The notes under the pieces are model-generated. The model saw only the letters and a program-made list of their open reading frames with translations. It was not told where the DNA came from and searched no databases. Source: Nitrospira sp. (GTDB lineage: Bacteria; Nitrospirota; Nitrospiria; Nitrospirales; Nitrospiraceae). Taken from it: a stretch of DNA of 64,000 nucleotides. Positions 25,746 through 36,865 of this stretch are shown here, in pieces. The DNA is taken from the NCBI GenBank assembly GCA_005239465.1, contig SPAW01000011.1:3196-67195 (forward strand), read 5' to 3'. Positions within the stretch are counted from its first letter, which is position 1. Every line of letters starts with the position of its first letter. The translations under genes and the position numbers were made by a program.

Positions 25746-28700
25746 ATGCCGAAACGTACAGATATTGAGTCCATTCTCATGATCGGTTCCGGCCCTATCG
25801 TCATCGGCCAAGCCTGTGAATTCGACTATTCCGGAACTCAGGCCTGTAAGGCGCTCAAGGAGGAAGGCTATAAAGTCATCCTGATCAACAGCAACCCTGC
25901 CACGATCATGACGGATCCGGAGCTGGCCGATCGGACCTATGTGGAGCCGATTACGTTAGATGTGGTGGAGAAAGTGATCGAACGCGAACGGCCCGATGCG
26001 TTGCTCCCCACCATGGGAGGACAGACGGCGCTCAACACAACGGTGGGATTGGTTAAACGCGGCGTCCTTGAAAAGTATGGTGTCAAGCTCATCGGAGCGT
26101 CGGCAGAAGCCATTCATAAAGCGGAAGATCGGGAAGCCTTCAAGCTGGCGATGCAGCGGGTCGGATTACGCGTGCCCAAGAGCGGCACAGCGCACGATCG
26201 CAATGAAGCGGTCGCGATTCTGGAAACGGTAGGATTCCCGGCCATTATTCGCCCATCCTTTACGATGGGGGGGACCGGCGGGAACATCGCCTACAATCGA
26301 GAAGAGTTCGAGAAGCTGATCGATTGGGGGTTAGCCATGAGTCCGGTCAGCCAAGTTCTGATCGAGGAATCGGTCATTGGGTGGAAAGAGTATGAGCTGG
26401 AGGTCATGCGCGATCTCAAGGACAACGTCGTGATCGTGTGTCCTATTGAAAATCTGGATCCGATGGGCGTGCACACGGGCGACAGCATTACGGTCGCTCC
26501 GGCGATGACGTTGACCGACAAAGAGTACCAGCGGATGCGGGACGCGGCGCTCAAAATTATCCGGGAAATCGGGGTCGACACGGGTGGCTCGAATATCCAG
26601 TTTGGAATTAATCCGGTGAACGGGGAGATGGTCATCATTGAAATGAATCCCCGAGTCTCCAGGAGTTCGGCGTTGGCGTCGAAAGCGACCGGGTTCCCGA
26701 TTGCGAAGATCGCCGCGAAGCTGGCAGTCGGCTATACCTTGGATGAAATCACGAACGACATCACTGGCGTGACGAAAGCTTCATTTGAACCGACGATCGA
26801 CTATGTGGTGGTGAAGATTCCACGGTTTGCGTTCCAGAAATTCAAGGGCGCCGATCCAACATTGACGACGCAAATGAAGTCAGTCGGTGAAGTGATGGCC
26901 ATAGGGCGGACCTTTAAGGAAGCATTGCAGAAAGCTATTCGTTCGCTGGAACTGAATCTCAACGGATTGGCCTCGCGGGTTGGAATTGATCGGGGGATTG
27001 CTCCGGAGTTCAATAAGCAAGAGGCGCAGGAGAAAATCCGTCGGATGCTTCGTACGCCGTTGCCGGAACGATTGTGGTATCTCGCTGATGGGATTCGGTT
27101 GGGATTCACCAACGAAGAGCTCTTTGCGACTACGAAGATTGACCCATGGTTTTTGGAGCAGATCAGGGAGCTGATTGGATTTGAGCGAACGCTTGTGGAC
27201 AAGGCCGACGGGTCGTCCGCCGCACTGGCCGACGGGTTGCTCTGGGAGGCGAAGGAACTTGGATTCTCGGATGATCGGATCGGGCAATTACTTGGAGTGG
27301 AGCCGGCGAAAGTCCGTAAAGCACGCATGGAGAGCGAGCGAGGGACGAAAATCGCGAGGGCGGTGACGTATAAACGCGTGGATACCTGTGCGGCTGAGTT
27401 TGAAGCCCATACGCCCTATCTTTATTCCACCTACGGTAGCGAATGTGAGGCCCGGCCATCGGATCGGAAAAAAGTCGTGATTCTTGGCGGGGGCCCCAAT
27501 CGCATCGGGCAAGGGATCGAATTCGACTACTGCTGTGTGCATGCGGCGATGGCTCTTCGGGAAGAAGCGATAGAAACGATTATGGTGAACTGCAATCCGG
27601 AAACAGTGAGCACGGACTATGACACGTCGGATCGGCTCTACTTTGAACCGCTCACGGAAGAGGACGTCCTAAATATCGTGCATCGGGAGCAGCCGATGGG
27701 AGTTGTGTTGCAGTTTGGCGGGCAGACCCCCTTGAAGCTGGCCCTCCCGCTGTCCAAAGCCGGCGTCAAAATTCTCGGCACCAGTCCTGACGCGATTGAT
27801 TTGGCGGAAGACCGAGAGCGCTTCCGTAATCTCTTGACCAAACTCGGTCTCCGGCAAGCGGAGAGTGGGATGGCGCGGTCCGTCGATGAAGCGGCGCGCA
27901 TCGCAGGAAAGATCTGTTATCCGGTCATGGTTCGTCCCTCCTATGTACTGGGCGGGCGTTCGATGCAGATCGTCTATGACGAAGCGGAGTTGCTCGAGTA
28001 CATGCGTTCAGCAGTGAAGGCGTCGCCGAAACATCCTGTCTTGATCGATAAGTACCTAGCCGATGCCATTGAAGTCGATGCTGATGCCATATCAGACGGA
28101 AAGACAGTCGTGGTGGCTGGGATCATGGAGCATATCGAAGAAGCCGGAGTTCACTCGGGCGATTCAGCCTGCTCGCTGCCTCCGTATACGTTGGAGAAGG
28201 CGATTGTGCGTGACATTGAGCGTCAAATGAAGATGCTGGCGTTGGAACTCGGCGTGATCGGGCTCATGAACGCGCAGTTTGCCGTGAAAGACAAGACAGT
28301 CTATGTCTTAGAAGTTAATCCCCGCGGATCTCGAACTGTACCGTTCGTCAGCAAAGCGATCGGGGTGCCACTGGCCAAGTTGGCGATGAAGGTGATGATC
28401 GGGAGAACCCTCAAGGACCTCGGGTTTACGAAGGCTCCTCAGCCGGTGCATCTTTCGGTCAAGGAAGCGGTCTTCCCCTTTAACAAGTTTCCTGGCGTGG
28501 ATGTCCTGTTAGGCCCGGAGATGAAATCGACGGGGGAAGTGATGGGCATCGATAGTGACTTTGGTTGGGCGTTTGCCAAGTCTCAGGCCGGGGCTGGGAC
28601 CATCTTACCACAGTCAGGAACTGCGTTTATCAGTATAAAAGAACCCGATCGTCCCGTTGCGTTGGATGTCGCAATGCGATTGCGAAAACTTGGGTTTCAA

Positions 28701-29012
28701 ATCCAAGCGACCAGAGGAACCGCCGCCTATCTCAGTGAGCAAGGGGTCGATGCGGAGACTGTCAATAAGGTCAAGGAAGGCCGGCCGCACATTGTCGACC
28801 ATATCAAAAACGGTTCGGTGGCCCTGGTGGTGAACACCGTGCGGACCGCATCGTCTCATACGGATTCGTTGTCAATTCGTCGCGAAGCTCTTCATAAGGG
28901 GCTTCCGTGCTACACAACGATGCGGGGAGCTGTGGCTGCTGTTCTCGGTATCGAAGCCGTCTCCAAGAAGGAACTGTCGATTCGATCGTTGCAAGAGTAT
29001 CATCGGGTTTAG
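25746..29012 (+). CDS. carB: Carbamoyl-phosphate synthase large subunit
   Basis: The 1088-aa protein makes carbamoyl phosphate from bicarbonate, ammonia and two ATP. It starts [21 protein letters not shown] and has two homologous ATP-grasp halves ([15 protein letters not shown] near residue 171; [15 protein letters not shown] near 729), the oligomerisation domain between them and a C-terminal MGS-like allosteric domain ([26 protein letters not shown]). Length and motifs are complete. The start is 19 nt after the M48 stop. Confidence 0.97.
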   Translation: MPKRTDIESILMIGSGPIVIGQACEFDYSGTQACKALKEEGYKVILINSNPATIMTDPELADRTYVEPITLDVVEKVIERERPDALLPTMGGQTALNTTVGLVKRGVLEKYGVKLIGASAEAIHKAEDREAFKLAMQRVGLRVPKSGTAHDRNEAVAILETVGFPAIIRPSFTMGGTGGNIAYNREEFEKLIDWGLAMSPVSQVLIEESVIGWKEYELEVMRDLKDNVVIVCPIENLDPMGVHTGDSITVAPAMTLTDKEYQRMRDAALKIIREIGVDTGGSNIQFGINPVNGEMVIIEMNPRVSRSSALASKATGFPIAKIAAKLAVGYTLDEITNDITGVTKASFEPTIDYVVVKIPRFAFQKFKGADPTLTTQMKSVGEVMAIGRTFKEALQKAIRSLELNLNGLASRVGIDRGIAPEFNKQEAQEKIRRMLRTPLPERLWYLADGIRLGFTNEELFATTKIDPWFLEQIRELIGFERTLVDKADGSSAALADGLLWEAKELGFSDDRIGQLLGVEPAKVRKARMESERGTKIARAVTYKRVDTCAAEFEAHTPYLYSTYGSECEARPSDRKKVVILGGGPNRIGQGIEFDYCCVHAAMALREEAIETIMVNCNPETVSTDYDTSDRLYFEPLTEEDVLNIVHREQPMGVVLQFGGQTPLKLALPLSKAGVKILGTSPDAIDLAEDRERFRNLLTKLGLRQAESGMARSVDEAARIAGKICYPVMVRPSYVLGGRSMQIVYDEAELLEYMRSAVKASPKHPVLIDKYLADAIEVDADAISDGKTVVVAGIMEHIEEAGVHSGDSACSLPPYTLEKAIVRDIERQMKMLALELGVIGLMNAQFAVKDKTVYVLEVNPRGSRTVPFVSKAIGVPLAKLAMKVMIGRTLKDLGFTKAPQPVHLSVKEAVFPFNKFPGVDVLLGPEMKSTGEVMGIDSDFGWAFAKSQAGAGTILPQSGTAFISIKEPDRPVALDVAMRLRKLGFQIQATRGTAAYLSEQGVDAETVNKVKEGRPHIVDHIKNGSVALVVNTVRTASSHTDSLSIRREALHKGLPCYTTMRGAVAAVLGIEAVSKKELSIRSLQEYHRV

Positions 29013-29032
29013 ATTTCTTAGGAGCCAGCAGG

Positions 29033-29509
29033 ATGCCGACACCGATTACGAAAAAGGGGTATGACGCATTGAAGGCCGAATTGGATCGTTTGCGGAAGGT
29101 CGAGCGGCCCAAAGTCATCGAAGCAATTGCGGAAGCCCGCTCGCATGGCGATTTAAGCGAAAATGCCGAGTATGATGCGGCCAAGGAGCGGCAGGGATTC
29201 ATTGAATCGCGGATCTCCGAAATCGAAACCAAACTGGCCGATGCCCGCGTGGTGGAAATTACGGGGCGGACCACCGACACCGTGGTCTTTGGCGCGACCG
29301 TGTCGGTGATCGAGCAAGAGTCCCAGTCGAAGAAACAATATACGCTTGTCGGTCAAGACGAAGCCGACATGAAGTTCAACAAGATCTCTGTGCAGTCGCC
29401 GGTCGGGCGCGCGCTCATCGGTAAGCGCGTGGGCGATTTTGTCGAGGTGACGACGCCGGTCAAGATGGTCGGATACGAAGTAGTGGAGATCAAATTCGAG
29501 GAGTTGTAA
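29033..29509 (+). CDS. greA: Transcription elongation factor GreA
   Basis: GreA rescues backtracked RNA polymerase by stimulating transcript cleavage. TTAGGAG at about 29018 and ATG 29033 give 158 aa, the standard size; the frame opens earlier inside carB but that extension is not GreA. The coiled-coil tip HGDLSENAEYDAAKERQG contains the acidic residues inserted into the polymerase channel, and the C-terminal FKBP-like domain ends with SPVGRALIGKRVGD. Confidence 0.96.
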   Translation: MPTPITKKGYDALKAELDRLRKVERPKVIEAIAEARSHGDLSENAEYDAAKERQGFIESRISEIETKLADARVVEITGRTTDTVVFGATVSVIEQESQSKKQYTLVGQDEADMKFNKISVQSPVGRALIGKRVGDFVEVTTPVKMVGYEVVEIKFEEL

Positions 29510-29576
29510 AACCGAGTAGCTGTCAGCGGTCAGCGAACAGACATGATGTGGCCTGATAGTTGATGGCACGATCATC

Positions 29577-30377
29577 ATGCTCCCTCCGGCTTCCATCATC
29601 ACTCTGCTTTCAGATTTCGGTGACCGCGACTATTTCGTCGCCAGTATGAAAGGGGTGATCCTGTCGATTCACCCCGATGCCCGTATCGTCGATCTCTCCC
29701 ATCAGATCGCTCCTCACCAGATCGAAGAAGCCGGATACATACTCCACTCCTGTTATCGTTCGTTCCCTGATGGGACAATTCATGTGTGCGTCGTCGATCC
29801 CGGCGTCGGAAGTGCCAGGCGGCCTATCCTGGTCGCGACTTCGCGGCATTACTTTCTCGCGCCTGATAACGGACTGCTCAGCCTGGTGCTGCGAGACGAG
29901 CGTAACGTGGAGATCAGGCAGATCACGAATGCGCAATACCGCCTTCAATCGGAAGGGGCCACGTTCGATGGAAGGGATCTCTTCGCGCCGTCTGCAGCCT
30001 GGCTGGCAAAGGGGAAGCCGGTCTCGTCATTCGGACGAGTAATCGATGATCCCGTCACGCGTTCGATCGCCGATCCGATCCGGCGGGGTCAAGCGCTGCT
30101 CGGACAGATCGAGTATGTCGATCGATTCGGCAATCTTATTTCGAACATTACGGTGAAGCATATTCAGGAATTTCGGACAGCAGCGGGACGATTGCACCTG
30201 ACCGTTCATGTCGGGACATGTGCCATTAACGGGTTGGTGGCTAGCTACAGTGAGGGAAGTTGTGACACTCCATCCGCGCTCATCAACAGCTGCGGTAAAC
30301 TGGAAATCTTTCTGGATAGAAATAGCGCAGCCCAGCGCATGCAAATTGGTGTGGGTGGGGAGATTCGTTTGTGCTAA
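29577..30377 (+). CDS. SAM hydroxide adenosyltransferase (DUF62/SAM-hydrolase) family protein
   Basis: The 266-aa protein belongs to the fluorinase/chlorinase/hydroxide adenosyltransferase fold that splits SAM into adenosine and methionine. Diagnostic motifs are ITLLSDFGDRDYFVASMKG, DLSHQIAPHQIEEA, VVDPGVGSARRP, APDNGLLS and the C-terminal DRFGNLISNI. The ordinary members are hydrolases, so halogenation is not implied. It follows greA after a short spacer with GTCAGCGGTCAGCG words and converges on lhgO, with 12 nt between stops. Confidence 0.88.
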   Translation: MLPPASIITLLSDFGDRDYFVASMKGVILSIHPDARIVDLSHQIAPHQIEEAGYILHSCYRSFPDGTIHVCVVDPGVGSARRPILVATSRHYFLAPDNGLLSLVLRDERNVEIRQITNAQYRLQSEGATFDGRDLFAPSAAWLAKGKPVSSFGRVIDDPVTRSIADPIRRGQALLGQIEYVDRFGNLISNITVKHIQEFRTAAGRLHLTVHVGTCAINGLVASYSEGSCDTPSALINSCGKLEIFLDRNSAAQRMQIGVGGEIRLC

Positions 30378-30389
30378 TCAATGCGAGTT

Positions 30390-31589
30390 CTACCCGAAGG
30401 CGGTGTCGATGCGATCACACACATAGCTGGCGAATGGAAGGGAACAGGTGAAGGCGGGGGAGACGGCGTTCAGCACATGCATGGAGTGACCATCGCCTTC
30501 CAATACGAAATCCATTTCTAGCTTTCTCTTGGTGATATCGAGCAGTTGGGCCCTGATGCCTGGCCGCCCCCATTTCTGATAGTTCTTCTCGTCCACGCCT
30601 TCGGCGAGCACTGAGGCCAATGAGACCATCTTGCTCCGGGAATATTTGGAAATCTCCTCCATGGCGAGGCGTCGGTAGTTGAACTGCGCTCCCGTAAGCA
30701 GGCCTAACCCACGGCCGGTGACTTCGATCAGTTCGCCCATCCTGAAATTGCTGAATCCCTCGTAATTCTCGCGCCAGAAGGCAGGAATAGCCGTCGGACC
30801 GATCTTGGCGTTCCCGTCTGCCGTAATAGTGAAGTGAACGCCGAGGAACGGATTCCTGAGGTCAGGAACAGGATAGATATTGGTGCGGATCGCACCAGGC
30901 GGCTCATTGGAGTAGAGGTAGAGACCTTTGAAGGGGAGAATGCGATACTTTTCCGAAAACCCGTAGTCCATGGCAATCTTGTCGGCGTACAAGCCCGCCG
31001 CATTGACGACATAACCGGCCTCGAGATGGTCCTGGTTGGTGTGAATTCGCCGGTCTTTCCGTCCCACATAGGCCGTGCCGAAGTGAATCTGGATGCCCTC
31101 ACGGAGGGCATCTTGTTGCATCGCATCCACCACGTACAGGGGATTCACCGTGGATGTGCGAGGGGAAAAGAGGGCCCGTTGGCATGTCTTGACGCGGGGC
31201 TCAATCGTCTTGGCTTCTGTCTCCGTCAAATCTTGTAGTGCAATTCCGTTGGCCTGGCCTCGGCGAAGCAATTCGTCGAGCGATTTCAAATCGCCGGGGT
31301 CTTTGGCCACAACGAGCTTGCCGCACTTATTGAGCGGGATTCGCTTTTCCTCGCAATAAGCGGTCAGTTGTTCATTTCCGAGTCTGGTAAACTTCGCTTT
31401 CAGGCTATCCGGCGAATAGTAGAACCCTGCATGAAGAACGCCGCTATTGCGCCCGCTGGCGTGCGCACCGCAAGAGGACTCTTTTTCGATAAGAACAATG
31501 TGGGTATTTGGCCGACGTCTGCGAAGTTCACGGGCGATGCTAAGGCCGATCACTCCACCGCCGATGACAAGGAAATCACACGTGATCAT
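30390..31589 (-). CDS. lhgO: L-2-hydroxyglutarate oxidase/dehydrogenase
   Basis: This FAD enzyme oxidises L-2-hydroxyglutarate to 2-oxoglutarate. The 399-aa chain starts MITCDFLVIGGGVIGLSIAR with the dinucleotide-binding glycines. It has the family motif GRNSGVLHAGFYY and an ending with GDGHSMHVLNAVSPAFTCSL that is characteristic of LhgO. No membrane helix is evident. It follows bioA on the same strand after 53 nt. Family members also include other DAO-fold dehydrogenases, but the motif set is specific. Confidence 0.88.
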   Translation of the reverse strand: MITCDFLVIGGGVIGLSIARELRRRRPNTHIVLIEKESSCGAHASGRNSGVLHAGFYYSPDSLKAKFTRLGNEQLTAYCEEKRIPLNKCGKLVVAKDPGDLKSLDELLRRGQANGIALQDLTETEAKTIEPRVKTCQRALFSPRTSTVNPLYVVDAMQQDALREGIQIHFGTAYVGRKDRRIHTNQDHLEAGYVVNAAGLYADKIAMDYGFSEKYRILPFKGLYLYSNEPPGAIRTNIYPVPDLRNPFLGVHFTITADGNAKIGPTAIPAFWRENYEGFSNFRMGELIEVTGRGLGLLTGAQFNYRRLAMEEISKYSRSKMVSLASVLAEGVDEKNYQKWGRPGIRAQLLDITKRKLEMDFVLEGDGHSMHVLNAVSPAFTCSLPFASYVCDRIDTAFG

Positions 31590-31642
31590 CTCGCCTCACG
31601 TTGGCCTCTTCCACGTCGTGACATATCACGACAGAACGACTC

Positions 31643-33010
31643 TCAGTCTATGGCCAAAGTTTCTATGGAATCCTTCAAACATTCCACCATTCTCTTTAAT
31701 TCCTCTGTGGACGTCGACAGTGGCGGCATCAGCACGAGAACATTTCCGATCGGTCTGATCAGCAGCCCTCGCGTTCGTGCTGCCGCCGTGACGCGGTAAC
31801 CGACCCTGGCGCCAGGGGGGTAGGGCTCTCTGGTCTTCTTATCCCGCACCAGCTCAATCCCCACCATCAATCCTCGCCGGCGGATGTCGCCGACATGGGA
31901 CATTTCCGTGAAAGGCTTCAGCCACTCTGCCATCGCCCTGATCTTCGGTAGCAACCGCACGAGGGTCTTTTCTTGGCGAAAGACTCCGAGATTAGCTAGA
32001 GCCACGGCGCAGCCGAGTGGATTGCCGGTATAACTGTGGCCGTGAAAGAACGACTTGAAGTCTTCGTATTTTCCCAAAAACGCCTTGTAGATTTCGTCAG
32101 TTGTCAACGTGGCAGCAAGTGGCATGTAGCCGCCGGTCAGGCCTTTGCTGATCGCCATCAAGTCCGGCGTGACCCCCTCATGCCGGCAGGCGAACATCTT
32201 GCCCGTTCGGCCGAATCCGGTGGCGACTTCATCGGCGATCAACAGGACATTGTATTTCGAGCAGAGTTTACGGATACGTTTCAGATAGCCGGCTGGTTGG
32301 GTGATCATGCCGGCGGCTGCTTGAATCAGTGGTTCGATGATGAAGCCGGCCAGCTCACGATGACGAGTTCTGAGAATCTGTTCAATCGGGTCGATGCAAG
32401 CCATGTGGCAAGAGGGGTAGATGAGGTTGAGGGGGCAGCGATAGCAATATGGCGGCTCTGCCTCAACGGTTGGAAAGAGAAGCGGTTTGAACCGAGCGTG
32501 AAAGAGCTCGATGTTGCCCACACTGACAGCGCCGATTGTGTCGCCGTGATAGGCCAGCTTCAGATGGAGAAACGTATTTTTTGGTCCGGCCTCCGGATGC
32601 CGCTGCTGCCAGTATTGAACGGCAATTTTCAGCGCTACCTCAACCGCCGTTGAGCCGTTGTCCGAATAGAACACACGCGCGAGGCCCTTAGGCGCGATCC
32701 GAACCAATGCATGAGCCAGTTCAATCGCCGGTGGATTGGAGAGGCCAAGCAAGGTGGAATGCGCGATCTTGTCGAGTTGCTTCTTCAAGGCGCGGTCAAG
32801 GGCGGGATGCCGATGGCCGTGGAGATTGACCCAGATGGACGAGGTGCCATCGAGATATTTCTTACCCTCTGTATCGATGAGGTAGGAGCCGCTTCCGCGC
32901 TCAACGATGAGTGGCTCTTCCCGCTCCCATTCCTGCATTTGGGTGAACGGATGCCACAGGTACCGGTGATCCCAATCAATCAGCTGTCGAGCAGAAGGTT
33001 TTCGTGCCAC
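31643..33010 (-). CDS. bioA: Adenosylmethionine-8-amino-7-oxononanoate aminotransferase
   Basis: BioA transfers an amino group from SAM to KAPA in biotin synthesis, using PLP. The 455-aa protein has WHPFTQMQEWE, typical of BioA, then VFYSDNGSTAVEVALK, LIADEVATGFGRTG and the PLP lysine in ISKGLTGGYMPLAAT, ending with the FHGHSYTGNPLGCAVA signature. No other bio genes are in the window. It is divergent from lepA, with a word-type hairpin spacer between them. Confidence 0.94.
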   Translation of the reverse strand: MARKPSARQLIDWDHRYLWHPFTQMQEWEREEPLIVERGSGSYLIDTEGKKYLDGTSSIWVNLHGHRHPALDRALKKQLDKIAHSTLLGLSNPPAIELAHALVRIAPKGLARVFYSDNGSTAVEVALKIAVQYWQQRHPEAGPKNTFLHLKLAYHGDTIGAVSVGNIELFHARFKPLLFPTVEAEPPYCYRCPLNLIYPSCHMACIDPIEQILRTRHRELAGFIIEPLIQAAAGMITQPAGYLKRIRKLCSKYNVLLIADEVATGFGRTGKMFACRHEGVTPDLMAISKGLTGGYMPLAATLTTDEIYKAFLGKYEDFKSFFHGHSYTGNPLGCAVALANLGVFRQEKTLVRLLPKIRAMAEWLKPFTEMSHVGDIRRRGLMVGIELVRDKKTREPYPPGARVGYRVTAAARTRGLLIRPIGNVLVLMPPLSTSTEELKRMVECLKDSIETLAID

Positions 33011-33035
33011 GGTGGAGGAGTCGCAGAAGAAAAGA

Positions 33036-33150
33036 TGGCTAATAGCTCATGGCGTATAGCACGAAATGAAAAAGCCCAGGCATTAGCCATAAGCCAGCGG
33101 CGATTCGCTCCTTGCTTTTTGCCATTCGCTATAGGCTATCAGCCATACGC
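33036..33150. repeat. Word-type hairpin spacer (ATGGCTAATAGC / GCTATCAGCCAT)
   Basis: Left words ATGGCTAATAGCTCATGGCG and CGAAATGAAAAAGC are mirrored by GCTTTTTGCCATTCGC and TATAGGCTATCAGCCAT. The arms lie at about 33036-33078 and 33112-33150. Because it lies upstream of two divergent genes, it is not an ordinary terminator. The same words recur at 52570-52670 and 53939-54015. Confidence 0.7.
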
Positions 33151-33201
33151 TCTTATCAGATGTTGTTGGCGCGACGCGGATTATACGGGGGGGCGATTTC
33201 T

Positions 33202-33230
33202 TTGACAACCTAGGAGGCAGTTATTATAAT
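33202..33230 (+). promoter_or_regulatory. Consensus sigma70 promoter of the lepA operon
   Basis: TTGACA (33202-33207), 17 bp, TATAAT (33225-33230): both boxes are perfect. Transcription should start near 33237, giving a roughly 22-nt leader before lepA. Confidence 0.85.
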
Positions 33231-33258
33231 GAGCTGATTTTCAGAAATGAGCTAGGAT

Positions 33259-35058
33259 TTGCAAAGCCTTATACGTAATTTCTCAATTATCGCCCATATC
33301 GATCACGGCAAATCAACCCTCGCTGACCGGTTCCTAGAAATTACTGGCGCAGTCACCGATCGAGAGGCCAAAGATCAGATCCTCGATGCCATGGACCTTG
33401 AGCGGGAACGTGGTATTACGATCAAGGCCCATGCGGTAGCCATCCGGTATAAGGCCAAGGATGGGGAAACGTACGCCTTGCATTTGATCGATACGCCGGG
33501 GCACGTCGACTTCACCTATGAAGTCTCTCGGAGCCTCGCAGCCTGTGAAGGAGCGCTCTTGCTGGTCGATGCCACTCAGGGAGTTCAGGCGCAGACCATT
33601 GCCAACGTGAACCTGGCGATGGCCAACAATCTCACCATTGTTCCCGTTATCAATAAGATCGATTTGGCGAGTGCGGATGTCGAGGGGACGAAGCACTCCA
33701 TCGCGGAAGTTCTGCAACTCGATGCCGACAATGCGATGCCCATCAGTGCGAAAGAGGGAAAGGGCGTGCCGGAGGTGCTCGAAGCAATCATCGAACGTGT
33801 GCCGCCTCCGTCCGGAAATCCCAATGCGCCGTTGAAGGCGCTCATATTCGATTCCTGGTTTGATAACTATCAAGGGGTGATCGTACTCATCCGAGTGGTT
33901 GATGGTGCGGTCCGGCCCGGGATGAAGATTACAGTGATGTCTAACGGTAGAACATTCGAAGTGATGGAAGTCGGGCAGTTTACGCCGAAGCGGACGAAAA
34001 CTTCGCAACTGCTGACCGGTGAGGTCGGCTATCTCTGTGCGAACATGCGGGAAGTGGCGGACGTCAAGATCGGCGACACGCTGACCGATGCCGTTCAACC
34101 CACAAGTACACCCTTACCGGGATACAAGGAAGTCAAGCCACTGGTGTTTTGTGGACTCTATTCGACTGACACGGCGAAGTATGAGGATTTGCGGGATGCG
34201 CTCGTCAAGCTCCGATTGAACGACTCCTCGTTTGTCTATGAGCCTGAGACCTCGCTCGCGCTCGGTTTTGGCTTCCGTTGCGGCTTCTTGGGTCTGCTGC
34301 ATATGGAAATCATCCAGGAGCGGCTGGAGCGGGAATATGGTCTGACGTTGATCACCACGGCGCCCACCGTCGTGTATCACGTGACGACGACGAAGGGCGA
34401 CATGCTGGAGATCGACAACCCAGCGAAGTTGCCTCCGCCCAGCAGCATCGCCTCATTCGAGGAGCCGTTCATTCTGGCAACGGTGATTACGCCGGAGCGG
34501 TACATGGGGTCCATCCTTCAGCTCTGTCAGGAGCGGCGCGGCGTTCAACGGGGCATGCAATTTCTCGATCCTACGCGCGTCATGATCAGTTACGAACTTC
34601 CTCTGAACGAAGTCATCCTGGATTTTTACGACAAGCTCAAGTCACGGACGCAGGGCTATGCGTCGCTGGACTACGAGTTGCTCGGATACCGGGAATCCGA
34701 TCTGGCGAAGATCGACATTCTTCTCAACGGCGAAGCGGTGGATGCGTTGTCGTTCATTACCCACAAAGAGCGGGCGTACCATCGTGGGCGGCAAGTGGCG
34801 GAAAAGATGAAAGAACTGATTCCCCGCCAGATGTTTGAAATCGCCATTCAGGCGGCAATCGGGAATAAGGTGATCGCGCGCGAGACCATCGGCGCGATGA
34901 AAAAGAACGTGACGGCGAAGTGCTACGGCGGCGACATCACGCGCAAACGGAAGTTGCTCGAAAAGCAGAAGGAAGGCAAGAAACGCATGAAAGCCGTCGG
35001 GAGTGTCGAGGTGCCGCAGGAAGCCTTCCTGGCGATTTTGAAAGTCGGTGAGGAATGA
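33259..35058 (+). CDS. lepA: Elongation factor 4 (LepA)
   Basis: The ribosome-associated GTPase promotes back-translocation or assembly fidelity. TTG 33259 has GAGCTAGGA upstream and gives 599 aa, the standard length. It carries the P-loop AHIDHGKST, switch [18 protein letters not shown] and NKIDLA. The LepA-specific C-terminal domain is complete ([20 protein letters not shown]). It heads an envelope-biogenesis operon behind a consensus promoter and overlaps lepB by 4 nt. Confidence 0.96.
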   Translation: MQSLIRNFSIIAHIDHGKSTLADRFLEITGAVTDREAKDQILDAMDLERERGITIKAHAVAIRYKAKDGETYALHLIDTPGHVDFTYEVSRSLAACEGALLLVDATQGVQAQTIANVNLAMANNLTIVPVINKIDLASADVEGTKHSIAEVLQLDADNAMPISAKEGKGVPEVLEAIIERVPPPSGNPNAPLKALIFDSWFDNYQGVIVLIRVVDGAVRPGMKITVMSNGRTFEVMEVGQFTPKRTKTSQLLTGEVGYLCANMREVADVKIGDTLTDAVQPTSTPLPGYKEVKPLVFCGLYSTDTAKYEDLRDALVKLRLNDSSFVYEPETSLALGFGFRCGFLGLLHMEIIQERLEREYGLTLITTAPTVVYHVTTTKGDMLEIDNPAKLPPPSSIASFEEPFILATVITPERYMGSILQLCQERRGVQRGMQFLDPTRVMISYELPLNEVILDFYDKLKSRTQGYASLDYELLGYRESDLAKIDILLNGEAVDALSFITHKERAYHRGRQVAEKMKELIPRQMFEIAIQAAIGNKVIARETIGAMKKNVTAKCYGGDITRKRKLLEKQKEGKKRMKAVGSVEVPQEAFLAILKVGEE

Positions 35059-35828
35059 GTCTCGATCCGAACCAGACGAATCTCGATAAGGTATCCGGTT
35101 CCCCTGTGGCAGGGGAGCAGGCTTCGGTGTCCGGAGCCAAGCTCACAGGCCACAGTGCGGGCCGGGCCGGGCGCAAGTCAGTCGTTCGGGAATATGCGGA
35201 AGCGATCGTCGTAGCCATGTTGCTGGCGTTTGCGATTCGGGTGTTCGTGGTGCAGGCCTTCAAGATACCGTCCGGATCGATGATTCCGACCTTGCTGGTC
35301 GGCGATCATATATTAGTGAGTAAGCTGTCGTATGGCTTTCAGCGGCCGACTGACTGCAAGCTCCTATGGAATTTCCCGCCCGTCAATTGTTACGCGTCCA
35401 AGACGGTGATGGATTTCGGAAAACCGCAACGCGGCGATATCATCGTCTTTCGGTTTCCGGAAGACGAAGAGAAAGATTTTATTAAGCGCATCGTCGGCGT
35501 GCCCGGCGATACCGTGCAATTGCGCAATAAAGTAGTGTTCGTGAACAAGGAGCCGCTCGACGACAAAGCCTTTACACAACGCATCGATCCCGGCATCATC
35601 GATGGTACGATCAACCCCCGCGATAATTTCGGGCCCGTCACGGTTCCTGAAGGATCGTATTTCGTGATGGGCGACAATCGTGATCAGAGTCTCGACGGCC
35701 GGTTCTGGGGGTACGTGCGCGAAGAAAAAATCCGCGGCAAAGCCTTTCGGATTTATTGGTCCTGGAATGGGCAGGGGAATTGGACGGAGTGGATCAGATG
35801 GGAACGATTCGGCAAGGCGATTCAGTAA
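35055..35828 (+). CDS. lepB: Signal peptidase I
   Basis: LepB cleaves signal peptides of exported proteins on the periplasmic face. The 257-aa protein has a long hydrophilic N-terminus, one clear membrane helix ([19 protein letters not shown]), the catalytic serine in [16 protein letters not shown], the catalytic lysine in [12 protein letters not shown] and the box E region [14 protein letters not shown]. The lepA-lepB pairing is the same as in E. coli. ATGA overlap couples it to lepA. Confidence 0.95.
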   Translation: MSLDPNQTNLDKVSGSPVAGEQASVSGAKLTGHSAGRAGRKSVVREYAEAIVVAMLLAFAIRVFVVQAFKIPSGSMIPTLLVGDHILVSKLSYGFQRPTDCKLLWNFPPVNCYASKTVMDFGKPQRGDIIVFRFPEDEEKDFIKRIVGVPGDTVQLRNKVVFVNKEPLDDKAFTQRIDPGIIDGTINPRDNFGPVTVPEGSYFVMGDNRDQSLDGRFWGYVREEKIRGKAFRIYWSWNGQGNWTEWIRWERFGKAIQ

Positions 35829-35848
35829 GAAAGGGCGTGGGCGCCCCT

Positions 35849-36865
35849 ATGACAAAGGACGAGTCGAATGGGCGGAACCAGCCGCCATCGCCCAAGGCGC
35901 TCCGTCAGTATATCCAACGCTTTCCGCAGGCTTCTGTGTTGGTGGTGGGCGACTTGATTCTCGATCACTATGTCATGGGGCGTGTCAGCCGAATTTCTCC
36001 TGAAGCGCCGGTGCCGGTGGTACAAATCGATTCCGAGTCCTTGCGGCTGGGCGGCGCAGCCAACGTATTCAATAATATTTGGGCGTTAGGGGGGAAGGCC
36101 GATCTCTGCGGCGTCATCGGCGCAGATGAAAGTGGGCGTCTCCTGATGAAGGAACTCGGCAATAAGCGGTCCGGTCGCGGGGGGGTAGTGATCGACCATG
36201 ACCGTCCGACGACGAGGAAAAGCCGGGTGATCGCGCATAACCAGCAGATCGTCCGTTACGATGTCGAAGGTCGAAGCGAATTGAAAGTGATTCTCCAGCG
36301 CCGAATTCTCCAGTACATTGAATCGCGACTGCGAGAGTTGTCCTGCGTGGTGGTGTCCGACTATGCCAAAGGAGTCGTGACGGCGACGTTAATGTCTGAA
36401 ATCACCCGACTGGCCGCATTGCGGAAGGTTCCCGTCATTGTCGATCCAAAGGTCGAACATTTTGGTTTCTACAAGGGCGTCACGGTGATTACGCCGAACC
36501 ATTTTGAGGCGACCCAGGCCGCCGGGGTGCACGGTGACGATAATCAGACGATCAACGAAGCCGGAGCGATGATTCGCCAGCGGCTAGGCTGTCAGTCGGT
36601 CCTGATCACGCGCGGTGAAAAGGGCATGAGTTTGTATGAAGGTGACGGGGCTTACTGGCATCTGCCGACCCAAGCGCGGCAAGTCTATGACATCACCGGG
36701 GCCGGCGATACCGTCATCGGAACTCTGGCGCTGGCCTTATCGACCGGCGCGAGCATCAAGACCGGGGCCATTTTGGCGAATTATGCAGCCGGCATCGTTG
36801 TGGGGATGGTGGGTACCGCGACGGTCACACCCAAACAGTTGTCGGAGGCGCTGGGGAATGAGTAA
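35849..36865 (+). CDS. rfaE1: D-glycero-beta-D-manno-heptose-7-phosphate kinase (kinase-only RfaE/HldA)
   Basis: This PfkB-family kinase phosphorylates heptose 7-phosphate at C1 for lipopolysaccharide core synthesis. ATG 35849 gives 338 aa; the frame is open back into lepB. It has VVGDLILDHYVMG, SPEAPVPVV and LGGAANVFNNIWALG, and the catalytic GAGDT motif (TGAGDTVIGTLALAL). The nucleotidyltransferase half of E. coli HldE is missing, so a separate HldC enzyme is expected elsewhere. The stop overlaps the kdsB start by 8 nt. Confidence 0.92.
   Translation: MTKDESNGRNQPPSPKALRQYIQRFPQASVLVVGDLILDHYVMGRVSRISPEAPVPVVQIDSESLRLGGAANVFNNIWALGGKADLCGVIGADESGRLLMKELGNKRSGRGGVVIDHDRPTTRKSRVIAHNQQIVRYDVEGRSELKVILQRRILQYIESRLRELSCVVVSDYAKGVVTATLMSEITRLAALRKVPVIVDPKVEHFGFYKGVTVITPNHFEATQAAGVHGDDNQTINEAGAMIRQRLGCQSVLITRGEKGMSLYEGDGAYWHLPTQARQVYDITGAGDTVIGTLALALSTGASIKTGAILANYAAGIVVGMVGTATVTPKQLSEALGNE

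Noticed and set aside
29577-30377. Halogenase (chlorinase/fluorinase) activity for the SAM-cleaving enzyme
   Set aside because: The sequence fits the common hydroxide adenosyltransferase group; no halogenase-specific loop was evident.
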